From an uncultured Porphyromonadaceae bacterium (GTDB lineage Bacteria > Bacteroidota > Bacteroidia > Bacteroidales > Muribaculaceae), in assembly GCA_937989585.1 (NCBI GenBank), contig CALKRW010000066.1, positions 12,799 through 76,798 on the forward strand: a stretch of 64,000 nucleotides of DNA. Reading direction: 5' to 3'. Below the pieces are notes generated by a model. It did no database searches, was not told the origin of the DNA, and saw nothing but the letters and a program-made list of their open reading frames with translations. This document shows positions 25,065 through 33,492 of the stretch, piece by piece. Position numbers and translations under genes: made by a program. Numbering within the stretch: the first letter of the stretch is position 1; each line of letters opens with the position of its first letter.

Positions 25065-25283
25065 TGAGCGTAAGGGTGTTATAGTTTTAGAAAAATGTTT
25101 TTTACCTAACTGGCGCATGATGTGGGCGTGCATGTACCTTATAAGACAAGTGCAAAGTAAACTAAAAAATCCGATATGGACAAATAAATTTAATTTCACT
25201 GGCCGACTATGTTTTAAGTCCATGTTTTTAAGTGATTTTTGTTGAAATTTATTTTTTTTGAGGGAGCGAAAGAAAATTTATTA

Positions 25284-25291
25284 TAACTTTG
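25284..25291 (+). promoter_or_regulatory. Probable -7 element of the endonuclease I gene
   Basis: TAACTTTG fits TAnnTTTG. TTTG at 25257-25260 is 23 bases upstream, slightly too far. The leader of about 75 bases contains a small CCGGCATGGCCGG hairpin near 25307. Confidence 0.45.
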
Positions 25292-25372
25292 CGAACCTTA
25301 AACCTCCGGCATGGCCGGGGTGTTATAAAAAGGAATTGTTTCAGAATAATTAACAGATACACATGACATACC

Positions 25373-26863
25373 ATGAAAAAATCGTTACTCCTATCTCTGA
25401 TGGCGGCCATTTGTGGCTTGCTTCCGGTGTGTTCGAAAGCCGATATTCCGATGGCCTATTACAGTTCGCTCGACGGTAAATGTGGTGAGGAACTGAAAAC
25501 CGCTATCCATAATCTTGTATCAAAAAATGTCTCCATGCTGTCCTACGGATCGGGTACAGACAGGACCTGGTGGGGCTTCTATGTCACCGATTACCAGATG
25601 GACGGTTCACGCAGGCAGGTGATTGACCGTTATAGCAATGACATACGTTATTTCACTAACCGCGGCTCATCTGTCTCCGGCATGAACATTGAGCATTCAT
25701 TCCCGAAATCGTGGTGGGGCGGCTCGGAGACAAATGCATACAAGGATCTCTATAACCTGATGCCGTGCGAGCAGAAAATCAATTCGTCAAAGTCCAATTA
25801 CGGCATGGGCGTGGTAACCAATGTCAAGACTACCAACGGATGTACCAAGGTCGGCACAGGTGCCAACGGATATAATTATTGGGAGCCTGCCGACAAATGG
25901 AAGGGAGAGTTTTCCCGGGGATACATGTATATGGCTACGGCATATCAGGACTACAACTGGACAGGCGAGGGCCTGAAGTCTCTGGAGAAAGGCAACTGGC
26001 CTACGTTGCGGCAGTGGGCATACACTCTTTACATAAAATGGGCCAAGGGAGATCCGGTAAATAAGATGGAAGTGGATCGTAATCAGGCTGTCGCTGAAAT
26101 TCAAGGCAACCGCAATCCCTATGTCGATTTTCCAAACCTGATGGAGTATGTATGGGGCGATTCGATCACTGTGCCGTTCAATCTTGCAACAACGGTCAAG
26201 TCAAGCGATGTCACGGGAGAAATCGTTCCGCCTTCTCCTGGAGACGAAAAAGTCATATACGAGAAAAGTTTCCTTGGCAACAACGGTTCGTTCACAGCCT
26301 CGGGCACTCCGGGTATATGGAAAGTGGACAGCAAGTACGGCTGGGTTGGAACCGGCTTCTATGATAATATCCGCCATGCGGCGGATGCATCGATCGAGTC
26401 TCCCGAACTTGACCTGCGTGAGTTCGCCGAAGCCAGAATGGAATTTAGTCATGCCGCGAACTTCTTTAACGGCGAATCTCCGGAAAACTATCTGTCGGTC
26501 GGTGTAAGTGTAGACGGGAACTCGCCGGAATATATCACAGGCGGTATCACGTGGCCTGAGGGCAGCGACTGGAAGTTTATTTCATCCGGTACCGTTGACC
26601 TCAGCCAGTATGCAGGACATAAGATTAAAATCGTTTTCCGTTACACCTCTACGACTTCGTTGGCCGGGACATGGGAAATCGACCGTCTCAGCGTGACGGC
26701 CTCGGGTGTCAATGCGGTTGAAGACATTATCATCGACTGCGAGGATGAGAACGCACCGGTTGAATATTACTCGATAGACGGACGCCTCCTCGATGCCGAT
26801 TCCGCCCGCGGTATCGTCATCATCCGTCAGGGACGGAAAGTGACGAAGAAAATAATTCCATAA
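25373..26863 (+). CDS. Exported endonuclease I-family nuclease with T9SS tail
   Basis: The protein has 496 residues and a signal peptide ending near SKA. Residues 27-265 are an endonuclease I (EndA/NucM) domain with NIEHSFPKSWWGG (catalytic H108) and YNLMPCEQKINSSKSNYGMG, the beta-beta-alpha metal finger. Residues about 285-440 form a beta-sandwich binding domain (EKSFLGNNGSFTASG ... WEIDRLSVTASG). The end, VEYYSIDGRLLDADSARGIV then RQGRKVTKKIIP, is a T9SS type A tail. It likely degrades extracellular DNA at the surface. Confidence 0.88.
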   Translation: MKKSLLLSLMAAICGLLPVCSKADIPMAYYSSLDGKCGEELKTAIHNLVSKNVSMLSYGSGTDRTWWGFYVTDYQMDGSRRQVIDRYSNDIRYFTNRGSSVSGMNIEHSFPKSWWGGSETNAYKDLYNLMPCEQKINSSKSNYGMGVVTNVKTTNGCTKVGTGANGYNYWEPADKWKGEFSRGYMYMATAYQDYNWTGEGLKSLEKGNWPTLRQWAYTLYIKWAKGDPVNKMEVDRNQAVAEIQGNRNPYVDFPNLMEYVWGDSITVPFNLATTVKSSDVTGEIVPPSPGDEKVIYEKSFLGNNGSFTASGTPGIWKVDSKYGWVGTGFYDNIRHAADASIESPELDLREFAEARMEFSHAANFFNGESPENYLSVGVSVDGNSPEYITGGITWPEGSDWKFISSGTVDLSQYAGHKIKIVFRYTSTTSLAGTWEIDRLSVTASGVNAVEDIIIDCEDENAPVEYYSIDGRLLDADSARGIVIIRQGRKVTKKIIP

Positions 26864-26917
26864 ATTTCTTATTTCAGAATAATATGGAATAAAACCCATC
26901 GACAAAATAATTTCACA

Positions 26918-26970
26918 AAAAGGGCAAAAGATGTTTTTTAGAATTTTCTAAAAAGAACTTTTGTCCTTTT
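26918..26970 (+). terminator. Terminator of the endonuclease I gene
   Basis: AAAAGGGCAAAAG (26918-26930) pairs with 26958-26970 with one G-U. An inner TTTTTAGA/TCTAAAAA stem extends the hairpin. Its outer right arm is T-rich. Confidence 0.65.
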
Positions 26971-27040
26971 GTGTCTTAATTTTGTTATTTTGTCACATGG
27001 TTGATCCGGTATGCGTTTTTACCGGCATGGAAATTAAGTT

Positions 27041-27070
27041 TTGACGGTAAGCGGAAAATTTGTAATTTTG
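27041..27070 (+). promoter_or_regulatory. Promoter of the LysE-family gene
   Basis: TTG (27041-27043), 19 bases, then TAATTTTG (27063-27070). Initiation near 27077 gives a leader of about 40 bases. Confidence 0.6.
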
Positions 27071-27116
27071 TCGGTCATGCGTTGTCCCTGACACCGCATG
27101 TGCCTGAAAGAATATC

Positions 27117-27764
27117 ATGATGGACCAGTTCCTGCATATTATGCCGCGAGGCCTGCTTATCGGTATACTCATATCGGCTCCCATGGGGCCTATCGGTATG
27201 CTGATCATCCAGCGTACGCTCTCGAAGGGCCGCTGGCCGGCGTTCTTTACAGGTATAGGTGCCGCTCTGTCAGATCTTTTCTACTGTCTCCTTACCGGTC
27301 TCGGCATAAGTTTCATCACGGACTTCATAGAGAGCCACCAGTTCATGCTTCAGGTCGTGGGCAGTGTGGTCCTGGCATGTTTCGGCGCTTATCTTTTCCG
27401 CAAGAATCCGACACGCTCGCTGAAGCCAACCTCCGATGTGTCCAACAACTACTGGAGCGATATTGTAACCGGCTTCCTGCTGACATTCTCGAATCCTCTG
27501 ATACTTTTCTTTATCATCGGCCTTTTCGGCAGTTTCAATTTCATTCTGCCTGAATACGGGCCTCACCACTATATCGCCGGATATATGATGATTTTCACCG
27601 GCGCGCTTCTGTGGTGGTATCTTGTCACTATGCTTGTCAACAAACTGCGTCGGCGCTTTAATGTTCGGTCGCTATGGCTGGTAAACCGCATTATCGGCGG
27701 CATACTTATACTTATGGCGGTAGTCGGTCTGGTTTACTCGCTCCGGGCAGAATACTTTGCCTGA
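27117..27764 (+). CDS. LysE-family amino-acid exporter-like membrane protein
   Basis: The protein has 215 residues and six hydrophobic segments. The N-terminal block LIGILISAPMGPIGMLIIQRTLSKGRWPAF... matches the LysE/RhtB signature (G-x-x-P-G-P) with M for P. TGIGAALSDLFYCLLTGLG follows. The family exports amino acids. The substrate cannot be read from the sequence. Two ATG codons lie side by side at 27117 and 27120. Confidence 0.82.
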   Translation: MMDQFLHIMPRGLLIGILISAPMGPIGMLIIQRTLSKGRWPAFFTGIGAALSDLFYCLLTGLGISFITDFIESHQFMLQVVGSVVLACFGAYLFRKNPTRSLKPTSDVSNNYWSDIVTGFLLTFSNPLILFFIIGLFGSFNFILPEYGPHHYIAGYMMIFTGALLWWYLVTMLVNKLRRRFNVRSLWLVNRIIGGILILMAVVGLVYSLRAEYFA

Positions 27765-27790
27765 TTCCTTCACCAATTCACCAAGTAACG

Positions 27791-28438
27791 ATGAATCTAC
27801 ATCTTCCTTATATCCCTGAACTTGATACGTGTACCACCGCTGACGAAATCAGCACATTGCTCGAGAACCGCGGGCAGCGTCAGTCCATAGCCTCGCTCAA
27901 CTGGCCTGATCTGTACGACTACATGCCTCTGACATCGTTCACGGCTGCACATTCGGGCCGATTCATATATATCGACTTCTTTGTACGATGCAATTATCTC
28001 CGCGCCGAGAATTATACACCGCTATCTCCTGTCAGCCAGGATTCATGCGTGGAATTTTTTGTGTCGCCCACATCGGACAATCATTATTGGAATTTCGAGT
28101 TCAACTGCATTGGCGCCATCAATGCCTCGCACAGAAGCGAGCGCAGCAATCCCACGCGTCTGACTCCCGAAGAACTCGGAACTATCCGTGTGTCACCTTC
28201 GTGCGGCACACGCCCGTTCCGCGAGATGGAAGGCATTTTTTCATGGAATCTTCTTGTGGCTATACCTCTTGAACTGATAGGGGTCGAATACAAGGGAGAA
28301 CCAATAGAGATGACAGCTAATTTCAACAAATGCGCATCGGCCACATCCGCGCCGCATTACCTCAGTTGGAATCCTATCGATTCCGAAAAGCCGGATTTCC
28401 ATCGTCCCGACTGTTTCGGGCATATCACACTTGACTGA
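27791..28438 (+). CDS. CBM9-like carbohydrate-binding family protein
   Basis: From the ATG at 27791 the protein has 215 residues. SQDSCVEFFVSP, YWNFEFNCIGAINAS, GIFSWNLLVAIPLELIG and ETTANFNKC-like MTANFNKCAS ... HYLSWNPI ... DFHRPDCFGHITLD match the cytoplasmic CBM9-like proteins of Bacteroidota. There is no signal peptide. The family's biochemical role is not established. It is 26 bases after the LysE-like gene and 21 before a lipoprotein gene. Confidence 0.7.
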   Translation: MNLHLPYIPELDTCTTADEISTLLENRGQRQSIASLNWPDLYDYMPLTSFTAAHSGRFIYIDFFVRCNYLRAENYTPLSPVSQDSCVEFFVSPTSDNHYWNFEFNCIGAINASHRSERSNPTRLTPEELGTIRVSPSCGTRPFREMEGIFSWNLLVAIPLELIGVEYKGEPIEMTANFNKCASATSAPHYLSWNPIDSEKPDFHRPDCFGHITLD

Positions 28439-28459
28439 TTAACCTTAAAAATATTTGCT

Positions 28460-28900
28460 ATGAAATTTAAGTTTTTGATTCTGCCACTGGCACTTATCGC
28501 GCTACTCGTTTCGTGCCGCCCGTCTGATTCTTCTGATTCATATGATGACGAGGGCGATGATGAGGAGACAACCGAAGAGGTAGACAGAGGTTCAAGACAC
28601 AGGAAGTCCAGAGAATCAAGGGAGTCCCGGGACATGCTTGTAGGCACATGGAGTCTACAGGATGGTGACACTAAGGTCGAGATAGAATTTCAGGCCAATC
28701 ACAAGATTACGCTGACACAGACAAATCTGAAAAAGCAGAGAAGGCAGATTGAGAGAAATTTTGCCGACTGGGAACACAAAGGCGATAAAATCATAATAAG
28801 TCGTGACGGACAGGTTGGTGAACTCGAGATAGTTTCTCTTGACAAGAGTTCTCTCTGTATCAGGGATAACGGTAAAGTCGAGTGCTATAAAAGAGAATAA
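28460..28900 (+). CDS. Small lipoprotein with lipocalin-like C-terminal domain
   Basis: The protein has 146 residues and a lipobox (LLVSC, Cys19). A very polar linker follows: acidic (DSYDDEGDDEETTEEVD), then Arg/Ser-rich (SRHRKSRESRESRD). Residues 60-146 (MLVGTWSLQDGDTKVEIEF ... DKIIISRDGQVGELEIVSL) have the GTW start and alternating strands of lipocalin-like DUF domains. Function is unknown. It is probably the last gene of the LysE/CBM9-like operon. Confidence 0.7.
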   Translation: MKFKFLILPLALIALLVSCRPSDSSDSYDDEGDDEETTEEVDRGSRHRKSRESRESRDMLVGTWSLQDGDTKVEIEFQANHKITLTQTNLKKQRRQIERNFADWEHKGDKIIISRDGQVGELEIVSLDKSSLCIRDNGKVECYKRE

Positions 28901-28911
28901 CGCCCTGAAGG

Positions 28912-29385
28912 TCAGTCATGATGATAAGGTTCACCGCGTAATATTGTCATTGCGCGGTAGATTTGTTCTGTGAAGAACAGGCGCACCATCTCGTGTGTCA
29001 TCGTCATGCGCGTCAGCGACAGCATTGCGTTGGCACGCTGATACATTGCCTGTGAGAATCCGTAAGGGCCGCCGATGACAAATATCAGGTCGCGCTGAAG
29101 GGTGGTCATGAGTCTGCCGATGTCGTTGGCGAACTCTCGCGAGGTCATTTCCTTGCCGCGTTCGTCAAGCAGCACAAGACGGTCCGAAGGCGATATCTGG
29201 GCCAGAAAGCGCTCTCCCTCGAGTTCCTTCTGCCTTTCCTCACTTGTTGATTTCGTTACCTTGACATCCGGCAGGGTCTTCATCTCGAACGGAGTATAAT
29301 GGCCGATACGTCTGACATATTTATCAATGGCGTCGCGCATCATCCTGTCGTGAGTCTCTCCTATGGTGAGCAGTCGTATCTTCAT
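28912..29385 (-). CDS. rlmH: 23S rRNA (pseudouridine-1915-N3)-methyltransferase RlmH
   Basis: The protein has 157 residues, the normal length. LVLLDERGKEMTSREFAND, FVIGGPYGFS and the C-terminal SLTRMTMTHEMVRLFFTEQIYRA ... GEPYHHD are diagnostic of this SPOUT methyltransferase. It methylates helix 69 of 23S rRNA. Its -7 promoter element lies only 4 bases before the ATG, so the mRNA may be leaderless. Confidence 0.95.
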   Translation of the reverse strand: MKIRLLTIGETHDRMMRDAIDKYVRRIGHYTPFEMKTLPDVKVTKSTSEERQKELEGERFLAQISPSDRLVLLDERGKEMTSREFANDIGRLMTTLQRDLIFVIGGPYGFSQAMYQRANAMLSLTRMTMTHEMVRLFFTEQIYRAMTILRGEPYHHD

Positions 29386-29389
29386 GGCG

Positions 29390-29427
29390 CAAAGTTAACG
29401 ATATTCCGAGGATTATTCGTAATTTTG
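29390..29427. promoter_or_regulatory. Back-to-back -7 elements for rlmH (-) and nadC (+)
   Basis: On the minus strand TAACTTTG (29390-29397) serves rlmH. On the plus strand TAATTTTG (29420-29427) serves nadC, with a leader of about 45 bases. The two elements are 22 bases apart and back to back, so each polymerase footprint would cover the other's. No clear -33 elements are present. Confidence 0.5.
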
Positions 29428-29479
29428 CATCCAAAGAATATAAATTCTCATTAGAACCCGAAACAATCCACAACAAGAT

Positions 29480-30337
29480 ATGAAGACCAAGAAAGAACTC
29501 GTAGACGAACTGATTGACCTGGCATTCGCCGAGGACGTAGGTGACGGCGATCACACAACTCTTTCAACCATTCCTGCCGAGGCGATGGGCAGGCAGCAAC
29601 TCATCATAAAGGAACACGGTATAATTGCAGGTGTTGAGGTTGCCCGCGAAGTTTTCAGACGCTTTGACCCGAGCCTGAAAATGACGGTGTACATCAACGA
29701 TGGCACAGAGGTGAACCCCGGTGACGTGGCGTTTGTTGTCGAGGGACCAGTGCGCTCACTTCTGCAGACCGAGCGTCTGATGCTCAACATCATGCAGCGC
29801 ATGAGCGGCATAGCCACGACCACACACCGCTATCAGGAACAACTCAAGGGCACGGGTGCGCGCGTCCTTGATACGCGAAAGACTACTCCGGGAATGCGTA
29901 TGCTCGAGAAGGATGCCGTGGCCATCGGCGGCGGCACGAACCACCGCATCGGCCTGTTCGACATGATTCTCATCAAGGACAATCATGTGGACTTTGCCGG
30001 TGGCATCCATCAGGCCGTGACAGCGGCCAAGGAATACTGCAAAACCAACAACAAGGACCTGAAAATAGAACTCGAGGTTCGAAATCTTGACGAAATCGAC
30101 CAGGCGCTTGCCGAGGGCGTCGACCGCATTATGCTCGACAACTTCACTCCCGGGCGCACGGCAGAGGCTGTCAGGCATATCCGCGCAGTCAATCCCTCTG
30201 TCGAGATTGAATCATCTGGAGGCATCACGTTTGACACGCTCGCGGAATATGGGCGATGTGGCGTGGACTTTATTTCTGTCGGCGCCCTGACTCATTCCGT
30301 AAAGAGCCTCGACATGTCATTCAAAGCCGTTAAATGA
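29480..30337 (+). CDS. nadC: Nicotinate-nucleotide diphosphorylase (carboxylating), quinolinate phosphoribosyltransferase
   Basis: The protein has 285 residues. EDVGDGDHTT, LNIMQRMSGIATTTHRY, LDTRKTTPGMRMLEKDAV, GGGTNHRIGLFDMILIKDNH and ESSGGI are the conserved blocks of NadC, including the Arg/Lys residues that bind quinolinate and PRPP. It makes nicotinate mononucleotide from quinolinate in de novo NAD synthesis. No nadA or nadB is adjacent. Confidence 0.95.
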   Translation: MKTKKELVDELIDLAFAEDVGDGDHTTLSTIPAEAMGRQQLIIKEHGIIAGVEVAREVFRRFDPSLKMTVYINDGTEVNPGDVAFVVEGPVRSLLQTERLMLNIMQRMSGIATTTHRYQEQLKGTGARVLDTRKTTPGMRMLEKDAVAIGGGTNHRIGLFDMILIKDNHVDFAGGIHQAVTAAKEYCKTNNKDLKIELEVRNLDEIDQALAEGVDRIMLDNFTPGRTAEAVRHIRAVNPSVEIESSGGITFDTLAEYGRCGVDFISVGALTHSVKSLDMSFKAVK

Positions 30338-30363
30338 AGCATACGGAGATATTATTCAAGGAC

Positions 30364-30395
30364 AAAAGACAGGGAAACTCATCACCCTGTCTTTT
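30364..30395 (+). terminator. Terminator of nadC
   Basis: AAAAGACAGGG (30364-30374) pairs with 30385-30395. A run of T follows to about 30405. It lies 27 bases past the nadC stop. Confidence 0.85.
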
Positions 30396-30435
30396 TTGTT
30401 TTTATTTCCAAGGGGATGTCGGGGCAGGGTAAGGG

Positions 30436-31356
30436 TCAGAACCATCTGATTCTTTTCAGCCACAGAAACACGATTACGGTAAGTACTCCCGCTATGGCCA
30501 TTATTATCCAGAATCCGGCATCACCCACCGGAAACGTAATCGGGACATTCATGCCGTAGAAACTGGCAATCAGGGTTGGTATCATCAGGACTATCGTCAC
30601 CGATGTCATGCGTTTCATCACCATGTTCAGATTGTTGGATATGACCGAGGCATATGTGTCAAGTGTGCCTGACAGAATCTGCGAGTAGACCTCGACGGTG
30701 TTAAGCGCCTGTTTAAGTTCAATCTCTACGTCTTCGAGGAAGTCAAGGTCGAAATCATCGGTGAATACCTGCCTGAGGCGGTTTATGAGGCTCTCGTCGC
30801 CTGTCAGCGACGTGTTGAAATAAACCAGCGTGTTCTGTAATCGCATGAGAGTCATGAGATCCGAGTTGCGGACCGAATTTTCCAGTTGTCTTGTTGACTC
30901 GTTGACTCGTGCAGAGATTTTCTTAAGGTATTCCAGAAACCAGAATGCGGCGGAGTAGATGATGTGCAGGATGAATGAGCTTCGGGACTCGACGCAGAGG
31001 CATCGTGTGTGCGAGTGGTCAATGAAATCGTCGATCATGTGGTTCTGGAAGAAACATATCGTCACTGTCACCGTGGGGTTGCAGATGATTGCTATGGGTA
31101 CAGTGTGATAATCCATTTCTTCGCTGCATGAGTCGGTGGGTATGCGCAGGATTGTCATTACCCAGTCATCGTCAAGTTCGATACGGGGGCGTTCGTCCTT
31201 GTCGCTCGCATAGGTAAGTATGTCCTCAGGCACATTCAGTGTCTTTGTCAGGAATTCGAAATCGCTCCGGTCGGGCGAGACAACGTCTACCCAGCATCCG
31301 TCCTGCCAGGTGTCGAGTTCAGCGAAGCTGTTGGTAATGTCGATAAATTTGCGCAT
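30436..31356 (-). CDS. corA: CorA-family divalent-cation transporter
   Basis: From the ATG at 31356 (MRKFIDITNSF) the protein has 306 residues. A large soluble N-terminal domain of alpha/beta and long helices (residues 1-240) precedes two C-terminal membrane helices. The hallmark YGMN motif (SFYGMNVPITFP) sits at the end of the first. The family carries Mg2+, Co2+ or Ni2+. The frame continues upstream to 31395, but the downstream ATG better fits the family's start. Confidence 0.9.
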   Translation of the reverse strand: MRKFIDITNSFAELDTWQDGCWVDVVSPDRSDFEFLTKTLNVPEDILTYASDKDERPRIELDDDWVMTILRIPTDSCSEEMDYHTVPIAIICNPTVTVTICFFQNHMIDDFIDHSHTRCLCVESRSSFILHIIYSAAFWFLEYLKKISARVNESTRQLENSVRNSDLMTLMRLQNTLVYFNTSLTGDESLINRLRQVFTDDFDLDFLEDVEIELKQALNTVEVYSQILSGTLDTYASVISNNLNMVMKRMTSVTIVLMIPTLIASFYGMNVPITFPVGDAGFWIIMAIAGVLTVIVFLWLKRIRWF

Positions 31357-31431
31357 GATAATATATAACATGCCGGCAGGCCGGGTGGTTCGCATGAATT
31401 AATGCACGGACTGAGGGTAGGGTGTAAAAAG

Positions 31432-31469
31432 AACCGGCGGCGCATCTCGAAAATGATGTGCCGCCGGTT
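31432..31469 (-). terminator. Terminator of the 31517 gene
   Basis: A 14-bp stem (31432-31445 with 31456-31469, one G-U, 10-base loop) is followed on the minus strand by CTTTTTACACC. Confidence 0.8.
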
Positions 31470-31516
31470 GTGGCTTATGTCCGTTGATACGGACGTGATG
31501 TTGTTGTGTCAGTGGA

Positions 31517-32248
31517 TTACTTTACAACGACTTTGCTGACCTTTGAGCCCTGACGCTTGATGTAGAGGCCGTTTGCGGGTTCGCTGACCTTTACGCCCTG
31601 GAGGTTGAAGTACTCGACGGGAGCGTTCTCGTCAGTAACGATGGTGTTGACAGCGCCTTCAGTGCCCTTTACGAGCTGGACGAAGACTGCGGGCTGCTTG
31701 CCGGAGTTCTTGAAGTAGAAAGTGCCGCTTACAGCCTTTGAGAGAGAAGCCTCGACTTTGGGCATGTCCTCGAGGGTCATGGGTTTGAAGTCGTCACGGC
31801 TTACATTGGGAACGAACTGGCCTTCGACATCTATTGCGCCTTCGTATACGGCAGCCTTTTCGCTGTCATAGACCTGGAATGCGGATGTTGAGCCGGCAGT
31901 GTTGCAATAGCCGTAGAAGATGATCTTGTCGCAGATGAAACCTTCGGGGAGGATTACCTGGTTGTAGGCACCGTTGGAGAACTTGATGGGTTTGCCGAAT
32001 GTGTCGTTGGAGTTACCGCCGCTGTAGGATTTGTCTTCCTTAAGACACCACATTTTAACGCCGTTCTCGAAAGTCCATCCCTGTACGCTGATGACCTCGC
32101 CTGCGAAGTCGGGCATTTCGGCACTGATATCCATCGTACCGGTAGCAGAGAGCCAGAGGTCACCATGATCGGCACCGGGAGTTCCATCCTGGGCATTGGC
32201 GGAGATAGCCATAGCGGCTACAGCAAAAAGAGTAAAAATTTTCTTCAT
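31517..32248 (-). CDS. Small secreted beta-rich protein with T9SS tail, copy B of a tandem pair
   Basis: The protein has 243 residues and a signal peptide ending SANAQ. Residues 25-195 look like a single beta-sandwich domain (GWTFENGVKMWCLKEDKSYS, FSNGAYNQVILPEGFICDK, KAVSGTFYFKNSGKQPAVFV). The end, VEYFNLQGVKVSEPANGLYI then KRQGSKVSKVVVK, is a clear T9SS type A tail. It is closely similar to the neighbour at 32483 over its whole length, and nearly identical in the signal peptide and tail. The middle has diverged. It may bind carbohydrate, given the SusCD locus next door. I do not recognise a named domain. Confidence 0.8.
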   Translation of the reverse strand: MKKIFTLFAVAAMAISANAQDGTPGADHGDLWLSATGTMDISAEMPDFAGEVISVQGWTFENGVKMWCLKEDKSYSGGNSNDTFGKPIKFSNGAYNQVILPEGFICDKIIFYGYCNTAGSTSAFQVYDSEKAAVYEGAIDVEGQFVPNVSRDDFKPMTLEDMPKVEASLSKAVSGTFYFKNSGKQPAVFVQLVKGTEGAVNTIVTDENAPVEYFNLQGVKVSEPANGLYIKRQGSKVSKVVVK

Positions 32249-32346
32249 GTGAAAAATTTTAGTGGTTAAATAATAATGTTTGGTTATTTTTAAGAATATG
32301 AGATATCAAGTATTATCAGGTATGTCGTAAGAGCAAAAATTCGTTG

Positions 32347-32354
32347 CAAAATTA
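32347..32354 (-). promoter_or_regulatory. -7 element of copy B
   Basis: TAATTTTG on the minus strand lies at the same place relative to the gene as TAAATTTG (33317-33324) before copy A. The flanking bases TTGCAAA are shared. Leader length is about 92 bases. Confidence 0.45.
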
Positions 32355-32428
32355 GCAAAAAAATTAGTAAATAAAAGCGTTTGATGATTTTTTTTGACTC
32401 GATTTCACAAAATAATTGTTTAAAAATG

Positions 32429-32462
32429 AGCATGGCTGCTTCCGTGATGGAGCAGCCATGCT
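32429..32462 (-). terminator. Terminator of copy A, duplicated hairpin
   Basis: A 12-bp perfect stem (AGCATGGCTGCT, 32429-32440, with 32451-32462). The hairpin and its flank (AATTGTTTAAAAATGAGCA) recur at 33385-33433. Confidence 0.75.
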
Positions 32463-32482
32463 TCATGATACGTATAATCGGA

Positions 32483-33217
32483 TTATTTTACGACAACTTT
32501 GCTGACCTTTGAGCCCTGGCGCTTGATGTAGAGGCCGTTTGCGGGTTCGCTGACCTTTACGCCCTGAAGGTTGAAATACTCTACAGTTGCGTTTTCATCA
32601 GTAGCGATGGTGTTGACTGCGGAAGTACCCGATTTATCCTTTACCAACTGGATGAATACGCAGGGCTGTTTGCCGGAGTTCTTGAAATAGAAAGTACCGC
32701 TGACAGCCTTTGAGAGTGTAGCCTCAACTTTGGGCATATCCTCGAGGGTCATGGGTGAGAAATCACCTTTGGCAACATAGGGGAGGAACTCGCCTTCAAC
32801 ATTGTCTGCACCTTTGTAAACGGAAGTCTTCTCTGTATCGAATACTTCGAAGGCAGATGTCGCACCATTAGAATTGCAGTAACCGTAGAAGATGATCTTG
32901 CTGCAGGAGAAACCTTCGGGAAGTTCTACCATGTTGTATGCGCCGTTGGAAAGTTTGATAGGCTTGCCATAGGCTTTGTTGGAATTACCGCCGCTGAAAG
33001 TTTTAGTATCTTTAAGAAGGTACATTGTGACACCGTTGTTGAATGTCCACTTATCTGCAGTAACGTTACCGGTACCTTCAAAGCTAGATTCGGATACAGA
33101 TTCCTGAGTGTAGTCGGCGGCAGCCAGCCAGAGGTCACCATTTTCTGCACCGGGAGTTTGAGCGTTGGCGGAGATAGCCATAGCGGCTACGGCTACAAGA
33201 GTAAAGATTTTCTTCAT
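32483..33217 (-). CDS. Small secreted beta-rich protein with T9SS tail, copy A of a tandem pair
   Basis: The protein has 244 residues and a signal peptide ending SANAQ. It has the same design as the 31517 gene: one beta-rich domain (DKWTFNNGVTMYLLKDTKTF, LSNGAYNMVELPEGFSCSK) and an almost identical T9SS tail (VEYFNLQGVKVSEPANGLYI then KRQGSKVSKVVVK). It is likely the ancestral copy, since it sits next to the lipoprotein gene whose terminator was copied along with it. Function is unknown. Surface glycan binding is a guess from context. Confidence 0.8.
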   Translation of the reverse strand: MKKIFTLVAVAAMAISANAQTPGAENGDLWLAAADYTQESVSESSFEGTGNVTADKWTFNNGVTMYLLKDTKTFSGGNSNKAYGKPIKLSNGAYNMVELPEGFSCSKIIFYGYCNSNGATSAFEVFDTEKTSVYKGADNVEGEFLPYVAKGDFSPMTLEDMPKVEATLSKAVSGTFYFKNSGKQPCVFIQLVKDKSGTSAVNTIATDENATVEYFNLQGVKVSEPANGLYIKRQGSKVSKVVVK

Positions 33218-33316
33218 GTGAATAAATTTTGAGGTTAGTAATAATGTTTGGTTATGCTATAAGGTATTGAAATTTGGTGAGTAGAGGAGAATCATAGAGA
33301 GCAAATATATTTTTTG

Positions 33317-33324
33317 CAAATTTA
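33317..33324 (-). promoter_or_regulatory. -7 element of copy A
   Basis: TAAATTTG on the minus strand gives a leader of about 93 bases. Its position matches that of copy B. A second candidate, TATATTTG, lies at 33302-33309. Confidence 0.45.
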
Positions 33325-33399
33325 CTAATTATTTTATTAATAAATGCTTTTGCCGGAATATTTTTTGTCCATATACAACCGTGTAATTGTTTAAAAATG

Positions 33400-33433
33400 A
33401 GCAGGACTGCTTCTGTGATGGAGCAGCCCTGCT
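33400..33433 (-). terminator. Terminator of the SusCD-linked lipoprotein gene
   Basis: A 12-bp stem with one mismatch (33400-33411 with 33422-33433). Its relative at 32429-32462 was copied with the adjacent gene. Confidence 0.7.
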
Positions 33434-33492
33434 TTAGGGAGGTGTCTCGGGCTATGCGTTATGCCTAGTCGGGAGTGGGAATTGTCGTGGGA

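Larger units (their letters stand above)
31517..33436. repeat. Tandem duplication of gene plus upstream terminator (unit about 967-970 bp)
   Basis: Unit A runs from 32483 to about 33436 and unit B from 31517 to about 32465. Each holds a hairpin with the same flank at its upstream edge, a -7 element, then the gene. The hairpins are about 970 bases apart and the gene starts 969 bases apart. The two proteins differ by one residue in length. Confidence 0.8.
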
